47,058 bases of DNA from DATFWC01 sp045801465 (GTDB lineage: Bacteria > Pseudomonadota > Alphaproteobacteria > Rhizobiales > Xanthobacteraceae), in contig JBJMSU010000019.1 in the NCBI GenBank assembly GCA_045801465.1, forward strand, positions 1 through 47,058, written 5' to 3'. The position numbers and the translations under genes were made by a program. Below the pieces are notes generated by a model. It was not told the origin of the DNA and did no database searches. It saw only the letters and a list, made by a program, of their open reading frames with translations. Shown here one piece after another: positions 31,489-39,663 of this stretch; position 1 is the first letter of the stretch, and each line of letters begins with the position of its first letter.

Positions 31489-32757
31489 CTACCCGCGGCT
31501 TGCCGCGTGCTGACCGAGGCCGTCGCGGTTGTAGATGTCGTCGCGGAACTGCACGACGTTGTCGGGCGTGGCCCAGGCCGTGACATAGACCCAGAACAGC
31601 GGGACCGGCTTTGAGACCTTGGCGTCCTTGCGCTCGCCCGCCTTGATCACCTGGTCGATCTCCGGCCGCGACCAGCCCGGGGTTTCGGCCAGCAGCCAGT
31701 ACACGAGGTCGCGCACGTTCTGCACGCGCATGCAGCCGGAGGAGTGGAAGCGGTCGTCTTCGCCGAACAGGTTCTTGAACGGCGTGTCATGCATATACAC
31801 GCCGTGCGCGCTGGGAAAATTGATGCGCATGGTGCCGAGCGAGTTGAGCGCGCCCGGATCCTGCTTGAACCGATAGTTCACGGCCTCGTCCGAATACCAG
31901 TTGATCTGCGCCGGCGTGAGCTCGTTGTTGCGCTGATCGAAAATGCGGATGCGATACTTGGCGAGGTAGTCCGGCTCCGCCTGCATCTTCGGGATCAAGT
32001 CCTTGCGGACGATCGAGACCGGCACGTTCCAGTACGGATTGAAGTTGATCTCGACGATCTTGCTCTGAATGTCGGGAGAGGGCCGATCCGGCTTGCCGGC
32101 GACGGCGGTGTGCCGCGAGACCGCAACGCCGCCTTCCACCGCCTCGATCCACGCGGCCGGAATGTTCGCCATGACGAAGCGCGGCCCGAGCGTGCCGGAA
32201 AACGCGCGCAGCCGCACCACGTTGGTGCGCAGCTGGTTGAGCCGCGCCTCCGCCGGCACGTTGAGTGAGCGCAATGTCTGCTCGCGCACCACGCCGTCGG
32301 GGCTGAGCCCGTGGCGGGTCTGAAAGCGGCGCACTGCCGCCTCGACATAGGTGTCATAGGTGTCGTTGAGGCCGCTGCGCCCGTCGAGGTCGCCGGCAAT
32401 GATCAATCGCTCGCGCAGCGGCTTGACGCTCGCGTGCTTCATTCCGACCCGCAGCCGCTGCACCGGCGGCACGACCGGCCAGCCGCCGCGCGCCACGGTC
32501 TGTTCGTATTGCGCCACCGCAGCTTCGGTCGTCTGGGTAGTGGCGGGCGACAACGTGGGCAGCGATGCCGTCGGCATCTGCTTGCTGTTCGCCGCGGCAT
32601 CGAACGTCTGGCCGAACTCCTCCTCCTGGTTGCGCTGAATCAGCTCCTGCAGGGGGTCGTTCTCCTGCCCGCGCGCGGCGCCGGCGAGACACGCTGCGGC
32701 CGCCCCGGCCAGGAAGGTGCGGCGGTCGAAACCGGTTGTGTTGCGTCGTTCGTTCAT
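31489..32757 (-). CDS. L,D-transpeptidase, YcbB-like
   Basis: About 422 aa; the start MNERRNTTGFDRRTFLAGAAAACLAG is a Tat-like signal. A PGBD-type peptidoglycan-binding region is seen at DTYVEAAVRRFQTRHGLSPDGVVREQTLRSLNV. The YkuD catalytic domain ends in the signature FHSSGCMRVQNVRDLV with the nucleophilic Cys. Such enzymes form 3-3 cross-links in the wall or attach proteins to it. A second MNE-to-MTGAM start lies four codons upstream. The gene for an LdtR-like regulator lies upstream on the same strand behind a terminator. Confidence 0.94.
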   Translation of the reverse strand: MNERRNTTGFDRRTFLAGAAAACLAGAARGQENDPLQELIQRNQEEEFGQTFDAAANSKQMPTASLPTLSPATTQTTEAAVAQYEQTVARGGWPVVPPVQRLRVGMKHASVKPLRERLIIAGDLDGRSGLNDTYDTYVEAAVRRFQTRHGLSPDGVVREQTLRSLNVPAEARLNQLRTNVVRLRAFSGTLGPRFVMANIPAAWIEAVEGGVAVSRHTAVAGKPDRPSPDIQSKIVEINFNPYWNVPVSIVRKDLIPKMQAEPDYLAKYRIRIFDQRNNELTPAQINWYSDEAVNYRFKQDPGALNSLGTMRINFPSAHGVYMHDTPFKNLFGEDDRFHSSGCMRVQNVRDLVYWLLAETPGWSRPEIDQVIKAGERKDAKVSKPVPLFWVYVTAWATPDNVVQFRDDIYNRDGLGQHAASRG

Positions 32758-32779
32758 CGCGCCTGTCAAAATGGCCGCT

Positions 32780-32799
32780 GTAGGTTATCAAGTTCCTAC
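32780..32799. promoter_or_regulatory. dyad upstream of the L,D-transpeptidase gene
   Basis: GTAGG (32780-32784) and CCTAC (32795-32799) form an inverted repeat with a 10-base centre TTATCAAGTT, 23 bases upstream of the start at 32757. MarR-family regulators bind such dyads, and an LdtR-like MarR gene is adjacent. I have no consensus to compare against, so this is only a candidate operator. Confidence 0.3.
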
Positions 32800-32928
32800 C
32801 AGCCGATCGTCTGGCGCGTAAAGGTGTGGGTTGGCGTTTTTGTGGCCGGCGGCCCGGACGTCTACGGATCATCCACCAGATACGCGCCTCGCGGCGCTTC
32901 TGCGAGATACCGGCTTTAGACGAAACGA

Positions 32929-32962
32929 GAAGCCCCGGCGCGAGGCCGGGGCTTCTTCTTTT
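32929..32962. terminator. bidirectional-looking terminator
   Basis: A perfect 11-bp stem (GAAGCCCCGGC at 32929-32939 with GCCGGGGCTTC at 32945-32955) has a 5-base loop. It is followed by TTCTTTT on the plus strand and TCGTTTCGT on the minus strand. It lies 27 bases beyond the ldtR-like stop, so it separates that gene from the transpeptidase. Confidence 0.75.
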
Positions 32963-32982
32963 CCGCTCAAGTCACTCCGGTC

Positions 32983-33495
32983 TTACAGCCGGTAAAGGAT
33001 CTGGTCGGTCCAGAACCGCTCGAGCCGCTGCAGCGCCTTGTTGAGGCCGGAGAACTCGGCGGCGCTGATGCCGCCCACCTGCTCGACCGTGCGCACGTGC
33101 TTGTGATACAGCGCCTGGATGATGTCGCGCACCTCGCGGCCCTTGTCGGTGAGCTTGATGCGGACCGAGCGTCGATCGACGCGCGAGCGCTGATGGTCGA
33201 GGAAGCCCATCTCGACGAGCTTCTTTAGATTGTAAGAGACGTTCGAGCCGAGGTAGTAGCCGCGCGTGCGCAGCTCGCCCGCGGTCAGCTCCTTCTCGCC
33301 GACGTTGAACAGCAGCAGCGCCTGCACCGCGTTGATGTCGGCGCGGCCGCGCCGATCGAACTCGTCCTTGATCACGTCGAGCAGACGACGATGCAGCCGC
33401 TCGACCAACGTCAACGCCTCGAGATAATGAGGCTGGATGTGGTCGAACCGCGCCTGGCGATCGGCGGGTTCCGCCGCAATGGCAACATTCTTCAT
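32983..33495 (-). CDS. ldtR: MarR-family regulator, LdtR-like
   Basis: A 170-aa winged-helix MarR protein. It contains LLDVIKDEFDRRGRADINAVQALLLFNVGEKELTAGELRTRGYYLGSNVSYNLKKLVEMGFLDHQRSRVDRRSVRIKLTD across about residues 38-120. This closely resembles, as I remember it, LdtR of Liberibacter and Sinorhizobium, which controls an L,D-transpeptidase gene and stress tolerance. The adjacent L,D-transpeptidase gene supports that assignment. The wing has the usual basic DRR motif. Confidence 0.88.
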   Translation of the reverse strand: MKNVAIAAEPADRQARFDHIQPHYLEALTLVERLHRRLLDVIKDEFDRRGRADINAVQALLLFNVGEKELTAGELRTRGYYLGSNVSYNLKKLVEMGFLDHQRSRVDRRSVRIKLTDKGREVRDIIQALYHKHVRTVEQVGGISAAEFSGLNKALQRLERFWTDQILYRL

Positions 33496-33876
33496 GGTGA
33501 CGCCCCTGTTTAACGCCGCTTTGTTAATAAACGAGGCCCTGTGTCCCTCGTCACTGCCGGCACAATACGGCCAATGCTCTAAGATCGCCTTAAATTGCAG
33601 GATAAATATTAGGTTTATCTCACAGAGTGAATCGGCGATTGCTGAATTGTTTTCAAATACTTTCCGTTACTGGAAATTTACTTAAAACCACTCGTGTTTT
33701 GTGGCTGGTTGGGCGCAAAAGGCGCACGCCGCCCCACGGCGAGGCTCAGCAGATGGCGAGTGGCGAATAGCGGATGGTGAATAAAGGGTGGCCAAGCACG
33801 GTTGCCAATTCGCTCCTAGCCATTCGGCACTCGATAGTCGGCGCAGTTCGGCCCTGCCAACCGACAAGATTTCGGC
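33496..33876. other. AT-rich intergenic region upstream of the LdtR-like gene
   Basis: About 380 bases without a gene. Next to the ldtR start is a dyad, TTAAC (33510-33514) and GTTAA (33523-33527), nested in GTTTA/TAAAC (33508-33532), which may be an autoregulatory site. Positions about 33590-33695 are unusually AT-rich for this window. The left part near 33752-33780 carries a degenerate copy of the repeat found on the other side of mmsB. Confidence 0.5.
33752..33780. repeat. degenerate copy of the mmsB-flanking repeat
   Basis: GATGGCGAGTGGCGAATAGC and the following bases resemble the iterated GGCGAAT/AGCGAAT units of the perfect inverted repeat at 34801-34906. It contains the inverse of a 15-base stretch there. 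It lies downstream of mmsB, so that gene is bracketed by related sequence. Confidence 0.55.
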
Positions 33877-34764
33877 TCAGCCGCCGCGCAGAAAGCGGAT
33901 GATGCCGGAAAAGTCGCGCCCGCCGTTCCCATGCGCGCAGTAAAGTTCGTAAACGGCGGCGGCCTCGGCACCGAGCGGGGTCGCAACGGCGCCGGCGCGG
34001 GCCGCATCCTGCGCAAGCTTGAGGTCCTTGAGCATCATGGCGGCGGTGAAGCCGGCCTGATAATCCCGGTTCGCCGGCGACGTCGGCACCGGGCCGGGCA
34101 CCGGACAGTAGCTCGTCAGCGACCAGCATTGCCCGGACGATTTCGACGAAATGTCGAACAGCTTCTGCGCGTCGAGCCCAAGCTTCTCGGCGAGCACGAA
34201 CGCCTCCGACACCGCGATCATCGACACGCCGAGGATCATGTTGTTGCAGATCTTGGCGGCCTGGCCGTTACCCGATGGACCGGCATGCACGATGGTCTTG
34301 CCCATGACTTCCATCAGCGGCCGGCCACGTACGAATGCGGCCTCGCTGCCGCCGACCATGAAGGTGAGCGTGGCGGCATGGGCGCCGGCGATGCCGCCCG
34401 AGACCGGCGCATCGAGCATCGAGAGACCCTTGACGTCGGCCACCTGCGCCACGAGGCGCGCGGTCTGGACATCGATCGTCGATGAATCGATCAGCAGCGT
34501 GCCCGGATTGGCATAGGCGCAGACGCCGTCCGGGCCGAGATAGATCTGGTCAACGTCCTTGCCCGACGGCAGCATGGTGATGATCACGTCGCCGCGCGTC
34601 GCCGCCCGCTTCACCGATCCGACGCCCGTGCCGCCGCCCGCGACCAACTGGTCGACGGCCGCATTGTTGACGTCGAAGCCCTCCACCTGGTGACCGGCCT
34701 TGACGAGGTTGAGCGCCATGGGAAGGCCCATATTGCCGAGCCCGATGAATCCGATCCTTGCCAT
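33877..34764 (-). CDS. mmsB: 3-hydroxyisobutyrate dehydrogenase
   Basis: A 295-aa NAD-dependent enzyme oxidising 3-hydroxyisobutyrate to methylmalonate semialdehyde in valine degradation. The N-terminal Rossmann motif is GFIGLGNMGLPMALNLVKAGH. The substrate motif DAPVSGGIAGAHAATL and the catalytic lysine in GNGQAAKICNNMILG are intact, and it ends DFSGIIRFLRGG. Other beta-hydroxyacid dehydrogenases share these motifs, but the neighbouring HIBYL-CoA hydrolase and isobutyryl-CoA dehydrogenase genes support this substrate. mmsA is not in the window. Confidence 0.94.
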   Translation of the reverse strand: MARIGFIGLGNMGLPMALNLVKAGHQVEGFDVNNAAVDQLVAGGGTGVGSVKRAATRGDVIITMLPSGKDVDQIYLGPDGVCAYANPGTLLIDSSTIDVQTARLVAQVADVKGLSMLDAPVSGGIAGAHAATLTFMVGGSEAAFVRGRPLMEVMGKTIVHAGPSGNGQAAKICNNMILGVSMIAVSEAFVLAEKLGLDAQKLFDISSKSSGQCWSLTSYCPVPGPVPTSPANRDYQAGFTAAMMLKDLKLAQDAARAGAVATPLGAEAAAVYELYCAHGNGGRDFSGIIRFLRGG

Positions 34765-34800
34765 GGGGGTCCCTCCGCGTACGCCCTGAATGCCTCAAAC

Positions 34801-34906
34801 GGCGAATGGCGAATAGCGAATAGACCGCATGTGGCCCGACCTTCGCTACCACTCGCTACGAACCACTCGGTGCTCCCTTTTCGCTATTCGCTATTCGCCA
34901 TTCGCC
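34801..34906. repeat. perfect 23-bp inverted repeat upstream of mmsB
   Basis: The arms at 34801-34823 and 34884-34906 are exact reverse complements over 23 bases, separated by 60 bases. Each arm is built of iterated GGCGAAT/AGCGAAT units. The repeat lies between the DUF6163-type gene and mmsB, both leftward, and could fold into a long hairpin in the shared transcript. The right arm is followed by more of the same motif to about 34919. Confidence 0.9.
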
Positions 34907-34923
34907 ACTCGCCATTCGGCAAA

Positions 34924-35349
34924 TCAATCCGGACGCTCCCGCGCGGCCGCAACCGCGAGCGAGAAATAGGCGGCGAGCATGGCCACGTCGACCAGGACCA
35001 CGAGAATGCGGCCGCCATAGACCTGCGGAAACAACAGCTCGATCGCCGCCATGGAGATGGTGGCCGTCAGCCACACGACCCCGCCCCATGCGGCGGCGAG
35101 CCACAGGCCCACGGCGGCAACCAGATCGATGACGGCGAAGTACATGGTGGCCGCCTGCCATGCCGTCGAGCTCGTCTCGAAAGCCGAGAAAGGGCCCTGG
35201 CCGATGCCGACGACCATCGCCCAATGATAGAGTCCCTTGACCAGCGAAACGCCGGCCATCGTCCGCAGGAACAGCATGAACCAGGCGGTCCAGCGCTCCT
35301 CGACCTGGACCGCCTCGGTCCGGTCCATGGCGTTCATGGGATCGCTCAT
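34924..35349 (-). CDS. small membrane protein, DUF6163-like
   Basis: A 141-aa protein with four hydrophobic segments: WTAWFMLFLRTMAGVSLVKGLYHWAMVVG, AATMYFAVIDLVAAVGLWLAAAW, VVWLTATISMAAIELLF and ILVVLVDVAMLAAYFSLAVAAA. I associate it with DUF6163, without certainty. Its start overlaps the HIBYL-CoA hydrolase stop by four bases (ATGA), so it is translationally coupled to valine catabolism. Function unknown. Confidence 0.75.
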   Translation of the reverse strand: MSDPMNAMDRTEAVQVEERWTAWFMLFLRTMAGVSLVKGLYHWAMVVGIGQGPFSAFETSSTAWQAATMYFAVIDLVAAVGLWLAAAWGGVVWLTATISMAAIELLFPQVYGGRILVVLVDVAMLAAYFSLAVAAARERPD

Positions 35350-36404
35350 GGCAGTTCGAGCTCCGTCTCCAGAGGGGCGAAATAGCGGTCGATGTCGGCC
35401 TCGAGCACCTGGTTGAGGCGCGGCGGTTTCCAGCGCGGCGCATTGTCCTTGTCGATGATCACAGCGCGAACGCCCTCATAGAAGTCGTGGCCGTGGATGA
35501 TACGCGAAACGATGCGGAATTCTGCCTTCATGCAGTCGGTGAACGACCATTCCCGGCCGCGGCGCAGCTGTGCCAGCGCGATCTTGAGGCTCAACGGCGA
35601 TTTTCCGCGCATCGCCGCCGCGGTCGCGCCGGCCCACCCGGCCTCGGCGCTGTGCGAGATCGCTTCGCGGTCGAGCGCCGCCAGAATGTCTTCGACCCGA
35701 TCGGCGGCAAACAGTCGGTCGAGCGCCTGACGATAGAGCCATAGCGGACCGATACCGAGCTTTTCGCCGAACCAATCAAGGATGGCATCCGGCGTCTCGT
35801 TCTCGGTGAGCGCTTCGAGAATGGCGGGGAATTGCGGCGACGCCGCATAATGCGTGACAACCCCGGCGCGAACGGCGTCTGCATTCTTCATGCGCTCTCC
35901 GGTCAGCGCGCAAAAGGTTCCGATCTCGCCCGGCAGACGCGGCAGGAACCACGTCGCGCCCACGTCAGGAAAGAATCCGATCCCCACCTCCGGCATGGCG
36001 AACTGAAACTTGTCACCGGCCACCCGATGGGAGCCATGGATCGAGATCCCGACCCCGCCGCCCATGACGATGCCGTCGATGAGAGCGATGTACGGCTTCG
36101 GATAGCGCTTGATCAGCGTATTGAGCATGTACTCGTCGCGCCAGAACTGCAGCGCCTCGCCATGACGGCCGGATTTCCCGAGCTCGTAGAGCGCACGGAT
36201 GTCGCCGCCGGCCGAGAAGGCGCGCTCGCCCGCCGCCGTGATGACGATGCGGGTGACGCCCTCATCCTTCGCCCATTCGGCGAGCTTGGCGGCGAGCGCG
36301 CGCACCATCCCATGAGTCACGGCATTGAGCGCCTGCGGACGGTTGAGCGTGACGATACCGGCAGCGCCGCGGCGCACGAACAGGATGTCGGTATCGGTGG
36401 TCAT
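35346..36404 (-). CDS. 3-hydroxyisobutyryl-CoA hydrolase
   Basis: A 352-aa crotonase-fold enzyme of the HIBYL-CoA hydrolase/enoyl-CoA hydratase group. It has AFSAGGDIRALYELG, GIVMGGGVGISIHGSHRVAGDKFQFAMPEVGIGFFPDVGATWFLPRLPG with the Glu and Asp typical of HIBCH, and the longer C-terminal region that distinguishes hydrolases from short hydratases. It removes CoA from 3-hydroxyisobutyryl-CoA in valine degradation. It lies between the TSUP transporter and mmsB, coupled to the small membrane protein. Confidence 0.93.
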   Translation of the reverse strand: MTTDTDILFVRRGAAGIVTLNRPQALNAVTHGMVRALAAKLAEWAKDEGVTRIVITAAGERAFSAGGDIRALYELGKSGRHGEALQFWRDEYMLNTLIKRYPKPYIALIDGIVMGGGVGISIHGSHRVAGDKFQFAMPEVGIGFFPDVGATWFLPRLPGEIGTFCALTGERMKNADAVRAGVVTHYAASPQFPAILEALTENETPDAILDWFGEKLGIGPLWLYRQALDRLFAADRVEDILAALDREAISHSAEAGWAGATAAAMRGKSPLSLKIALAQLRRGREWSFTDCMKAEFRIVSRIIHGHDFYEGVRAVIIDKDNAPRWKPPRLNQVLEADIDRYFAPLETELELP

Positions 36405-36506
36405 GCGGCAGAGGAGCCCGGCAACGTTAGTGCCGCCGATTTGAAGTTCCTACAGTGATTGCCGCCACCTGTACCCTGTGCGGCACGTCCTTGTCACCGG
36501 CCCCGT

Positions 36507-37232
36507 TCAGAACAGGAGCGCGACGCCGGAGACGAGCAGCAGGATGAGAACGATCTTGCGGAAACCGGTCTCGTCCAGGCTGCCATAGAGCTTGAGGCCT
36601 GCCCAGGTTCCGACCAGCAGCACCGGCAGCCCGATAACGAACAGACGCACCGTGTCGGCCGAAACGACGCCGCCGGCTCCCAGCCACAGCGCGCTCATGG
36701 CAAAAATCGCCACCCCGACCGGCTGAAAGACGGCGCGCTGCTCGTCCTTGTTCCAGCCGCGCAGGCCGCACCAGATGGTGACGAGAATGCCGGCGAGACC
36801 CGTCATGCCGCCGAGGATGCCGTTGAGAAAGCCGACGCCGGCATCGGCTGCCGCGCCGGCCTTGATTGGTTTAAAAGCCGGCCGCGCCAGAGCGTACAAG
36901 CTATAAAGCACGAGCACGATGCCGACACCGGACCGGACCCACGCGGGCTTGGCAATCTCAAGAACGGCGACGCCGGCCGGGACGCCGAAGGCCGCGCCGA
37001 TCAGGAACGGCAGCAGCCGGCGCAGGCTGAGCGCGCGGCGCAGCTTCCACACCGCATAGCCCTGCACCACGAGGCCGAAGCCGATGATCAGCGCCGCCGT
37101 CTGCACCGGGTCAAGGATGTGCAGCCACACCGCCGCCGCCACCAGGCCGAAGGCGAATCCGGCGAGACCGGCCACGAGCGCGGCCGCGAACGTGGCAAGG
37201 AGGAACAGCGAGAGGTCGAGGAGGCCGTCCAT
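36507..37232 (-). CDS. TSUP (TauE/SafE) family membrane transporter
   Basis: About 241 aa; the start MDGLLDLSLFLLATFAAALVAGLAGFAFG follows GGGAG. It is a TauE/SafE-type permease with two repeats, beginning AGLAGFAFGLVAAAV and, in the second half, FLNGILGGMTGLAGILVTIW. Family members export or import sulfite, sulfoacetate or similar anions. No sulfur genes are nearby, so the substrate is unknown. Confidence 0.88.
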   Translation of the reverse strand: MDGLLDLSLFLLATFAAALVAGLAGFAFGLVAAAVWLHILDPVQTAALIIGFGLVVQGYAVWKLRRALSLRRLLPFLIGAAFGVPAGVAVLEIAKPAWVRSGVGIVLVLYSLYALARPAFKPIKAGAAADAGVGFLNGILGGMTGLAGILVTIWCGLRGWNKDEQRAVFQPVGVAIFAMSALWLGAGGVVSADTVRLFVIGLPVLLVGTWAGLKLYGSLDETGFRKIVLILLLVSGVALLF

Positions 37233-37365
37233 GGCTTGCTCCCAGCAGCAAGGGAGCAGCGCTTGCATGGCCTGGCCATTTCACGGGGAGGCTGCGACGC
37301 CCCCGAGGCACCGATCATAGCAGCGGGACAGGGCCCTCTCAATGAATACGGTCATGGTGACCGGA

Positions 37366-37794
37366 TCAATTGGACGCCCACAGATAGACCAGCGTTGCGG
37401 CGATCCCGAGCGCGGTGCGCACCGCGTGCAGCCCACCCCATTTCTCGATGAGGCTGCGGGTCGCGTCGGTCGCCTGCCCGGCCGGCGTCGCTTCGATCTG
37501 CTTGTTGGTCGGCATGATGACGATCAGCGTGTAGGGCCAGGGCGCGAGGATGAGCGCCGCCCCGAGCAGCCAGCGCCAGTCGTCGGTCGCGAAGAACGCC
37601 AGCACGCCGAGCGCGCCCGAGACGGCTGCCAGCGACGCCTGCATGAGGCGACCGCGCGCATAGCTCGGCTTCCACTGGGCGAGCAACGCATTCGTGTCGA
37701 GTTCGAGCCGCGCCGGCTGCTCCGCACCGTTGACATAGATGGCAGCGCCGGCGAACGCCGCGGCGGTTGTGAGCGCGAGGTCGCCGATGAACAT
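37366..37794 (-). CDS. DUF1772 domain membrane protein
   Basis: A 142-aa protein with four helices and the DUF1772 pattern FAGAAIYVNGAEQPARLELDTNALLAQWKPSYARGRLMQASLAAVSG, then WLLGAALILAPWPYTLIVIMPTNKQIE. The family is of unknown function. It lies between the TSUP and DUF29 genes on the same strand. Confidence 0.88.
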   Translation of the reverse strand: MFIGDLALTTAAAFAGAAIYVNGAEQPARLELDTNALLAQWKPSYARGRLMQASLAAVSGALGVLAFFATDDWRWLLGAALILAPWPYTLIVIMPTNKQIEATPAGQATDATRSLIEKWGGLHAVRTALGIAATLVYLWASN

Positions 37795-37836
37795 GATGAA
37801 TTACGCACTGATCTTGTGGAGTTCGCGACGGATCGC

Positions 37837-38322
37837 TCAATCGGCAGGCGGCCAGTCGATCGGCCGCTCCATGATATCTTGAATCGAATAAGGGCATTCA
37901 CGCGGAAAAATGTCCTCGTCACGGAGGATCTGTGCTGCCGCCTCTATGCGGGCAATATCGTAAGCCTCCGTCGTCGCTTCATCGACAAGAGGCTTGAGTC
38001 CCGGATTCTTGCGCAGCACTTTGGAGACATGCTTGCGCTGAACCGCAATACTGAGATGCCAACTGCGAGAACGACACTCCGGCTGGTGATCCCATTTCAG
38101 CAGGTGAAGCAGAATGACGCGCAGCGAGTATTCCAACTTGTCGTACTGTCTAATTCCGACGTCGTCGATCTCCGCGGCAATGTTGAGGACGTCGGCCTCG
38201 GTAATATGCCCGGTGCGCAACAGCGCTGCCTGCTCGACGGCCCAGCTGTAGAGATCGCGGTCGTAGCGCGCCGACTCGTGTCGGCCGGTCGGGCGCCCCC
38301 TCGGGTCGGAACGATCATCCAT
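37837..38322 (-). CDS. DUF29 family protein
   Basis: About 161 aa; the ATG at 38322 follows GGAGG. DUF29 features are YDRDLYSWAVEQAALLRTGHITEADVLNIAAEIDDVGIRQYDKLEYSLRVILLHLLKWDHQPECRSRSW and, later, the QRKHVSKVL-type block. DUF29 proteins are helical, often multi-copy, and of unknown role. Its start lies 27 bases after the acyl-CoA dehydrogenase stop. Confidence 0.92.
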   Translation of the reverse strand: MDDRSDPRGRPTGRHESARYDRDLYSWAVEQAALLRTGHITEADVLNIAAEIDDVGIRQYDKLEYSLRVILLHLLKWDHQPECRSRSWHLSIAVQRKHVSKVLRKNPGLKPLVDEATTEAYDIARIEAAAQILRDEDIFPRECPYSIQDIMERPIDWPPAD

Positions 38323-38349
38323 TGGTGCCTCCACGTATCAACGTGGCTC

Positions 38350-39495
38350 TTAGTTTCCCAATATATCGCGGCTGACGATCAACCGCATCACCTCGTTGGT
38401 GCCTTCCAGGATCTGGTGCACGCGCACGTCGCGCAGCACGCGCTCGATCGGGTGATCGCGCAGGTAGCCGTAGCCGCCGTGCAGCTGCAGGCAGCCGTTG
38501 ACCACCTCGTAGCCGGTATCGGTGGCAAGCCGTTTCGCCATGGCCGCAAGCCGCGTCGCGCCGGACTCTTTTGCTCCGACCGCCGCCGCCGCGCGATAGA
38601 GCATGAGGCGCGCGGCTTCGAGCTCGGTGGCGAAATCGGCGATGCGGAAGCGCAGCGCCTGGAAATCGGCGAGGCGCGCGCCGAACTGCTTGCGCTCGCG
38701 CAGATAGTCGATGGTGCGATCGAGGCAGAACTGCGCCCCGCCGAGCGAGCAGGCCGCGATGCCGAGCCGGCCGCCGTCGAGCCCCGCCATGGCGATGGCG
38801 AAGCCCTGGCCCTCGGCGCCGATGCGGTTTGCGACCGGCACCCGGCAGTCGTCGAAGTGCACGGAGGCGGTCGGTTGCGAATGCCAACCGAGCTTCTTCT
38901 CCTTCGGCCCGAACGACAGGCCGGGCGTCCCCGCCTCCACCGCCAGACACGTAATCCCCTTCGGCCCGCTGCCGCCGGTGCGCACCATGCAGACATAGAG
39001 GTCTGACGTCCCTGCTCCGGAAATGAAGGCCTTGGCGCCGTTGACGACGTAATGATCGCCGTCGCGCACCGCGCGGGTGGCAAGCGCGGCCGCGTCGGAA
39101 CCGGCGCCCGGTTCGGTCAGGCAATAGCTGGCGAAATGCTGCATCGTGCAGAGCTGCGGCAGGAAGCACCGGCGCTGGGCCTCGGAACCGAAGCGGTCGA
39201 TCATCCATGCCGCCATGTTATGAATGGAGATATAGGCCGTGGTGGAGGTGCAGCCTTTGGCAAGCTCTTCGTAGATGGCGACGGCGTCGAGATTGGAGAG
39301 CGCCGAGCCGCCCACATCCTCGCGCACGTACAGGCCACCGAAGCCGAGCGCGGCGGCTTTGCGCAGCGTCGCTGCGGGGAAAATCTCATTTTCGTCCCAC
39401 TCGCGTGCGAACGGCATCATCTCGTCGCGCGCGAATGTCCGCGCCGTTTCGCGGAACGCCCGCTGCTCCTCGCTGAAGGAAAAGTCCATCGCCAC
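38350..39495 (-). CDS. isobutyryl-CoA dehydrogenase-type acyl-CoA dehydrogenase
   Basis: A 381-aa FAD-dependent acyl-CoA dehydrogenase. Family blocks are FSEEQRAFRETARTFARDEM, YCLTEPGAGSDAAAL, VVNGAKAFISGAGTSDLYVCMVRT, KLGWHSQPTASVHFDDCRVP and LQLHGGYGYLRDHPIERVLRDVRVHQILEGTNEVMRLIVSRDIL. The LEGTNEVMR end carries the glutamate near the active site. The context (HIBYL-CoA hydrolase, mmsB) points to isobutyryl-CoA, the valine intermediate, though short-chain alternatives are possible. Confidence 0.92.
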   Translation of the reverse strand: MAMDFSFSEEQRAFRETARTFARDEMMPFAREWDENEIFPAATLRKAAALGFGGLYVREDVGGSALSNLDAVAIYEELAKGCTSTTAYISIHNMAAWMIDRFGSEAQRRCFLPQLCTMQHFASYCLTEPGAGSDAAALATRAVRDGDHYVVNGAKAFISGAGTSDLYVCMVRTGGSGPKGITCLAVEAGTPGLSFGPKEKKLGWHSQPTASVHFDDCRVPVANRIGAEGQGFAIAMAGLDGGRLGIAACSLGGAQFCLDRTIDYLRERKQFGARLADFQALRFRIADFATELEAARLMLYRAAAAVGAKESGATRLAAMAKRLATDTGYEVVNGCLQLHGGYGYLRDHPIERVLRDVRVHQILEGTNEVMRLIVSRDILGN

Positions 39496-39663
39496 AGGTC
39501 CCGCGTGCGCATGTTGAGGTGGGTTGCCGATTCGAACCCAAGAACGTGCGCCACTCTTTAAGAGTTCTAACCTGATCTCGCGAATCCTCCAGGCCTGCTC
39601 TTATTTTGGAACGCGAGTCATGCCGGCCTGAAACCGGACCGTATCGTTGCGCGTATTCGCAGC

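Noticed and set aside
34801..34906. Possible transposon ends or small insertion element
   Set aside because: The 60 bases between the arms code for nothing, no target duplication is visible and no transposase is near. I keep it as a repeat only.
37342..39006. 554-codon plus-strand frame
   Set aside because: Antisense to the DUF1772, DUF29 and acyl-CoA dehydrogenase genes, all with clear family patterns.
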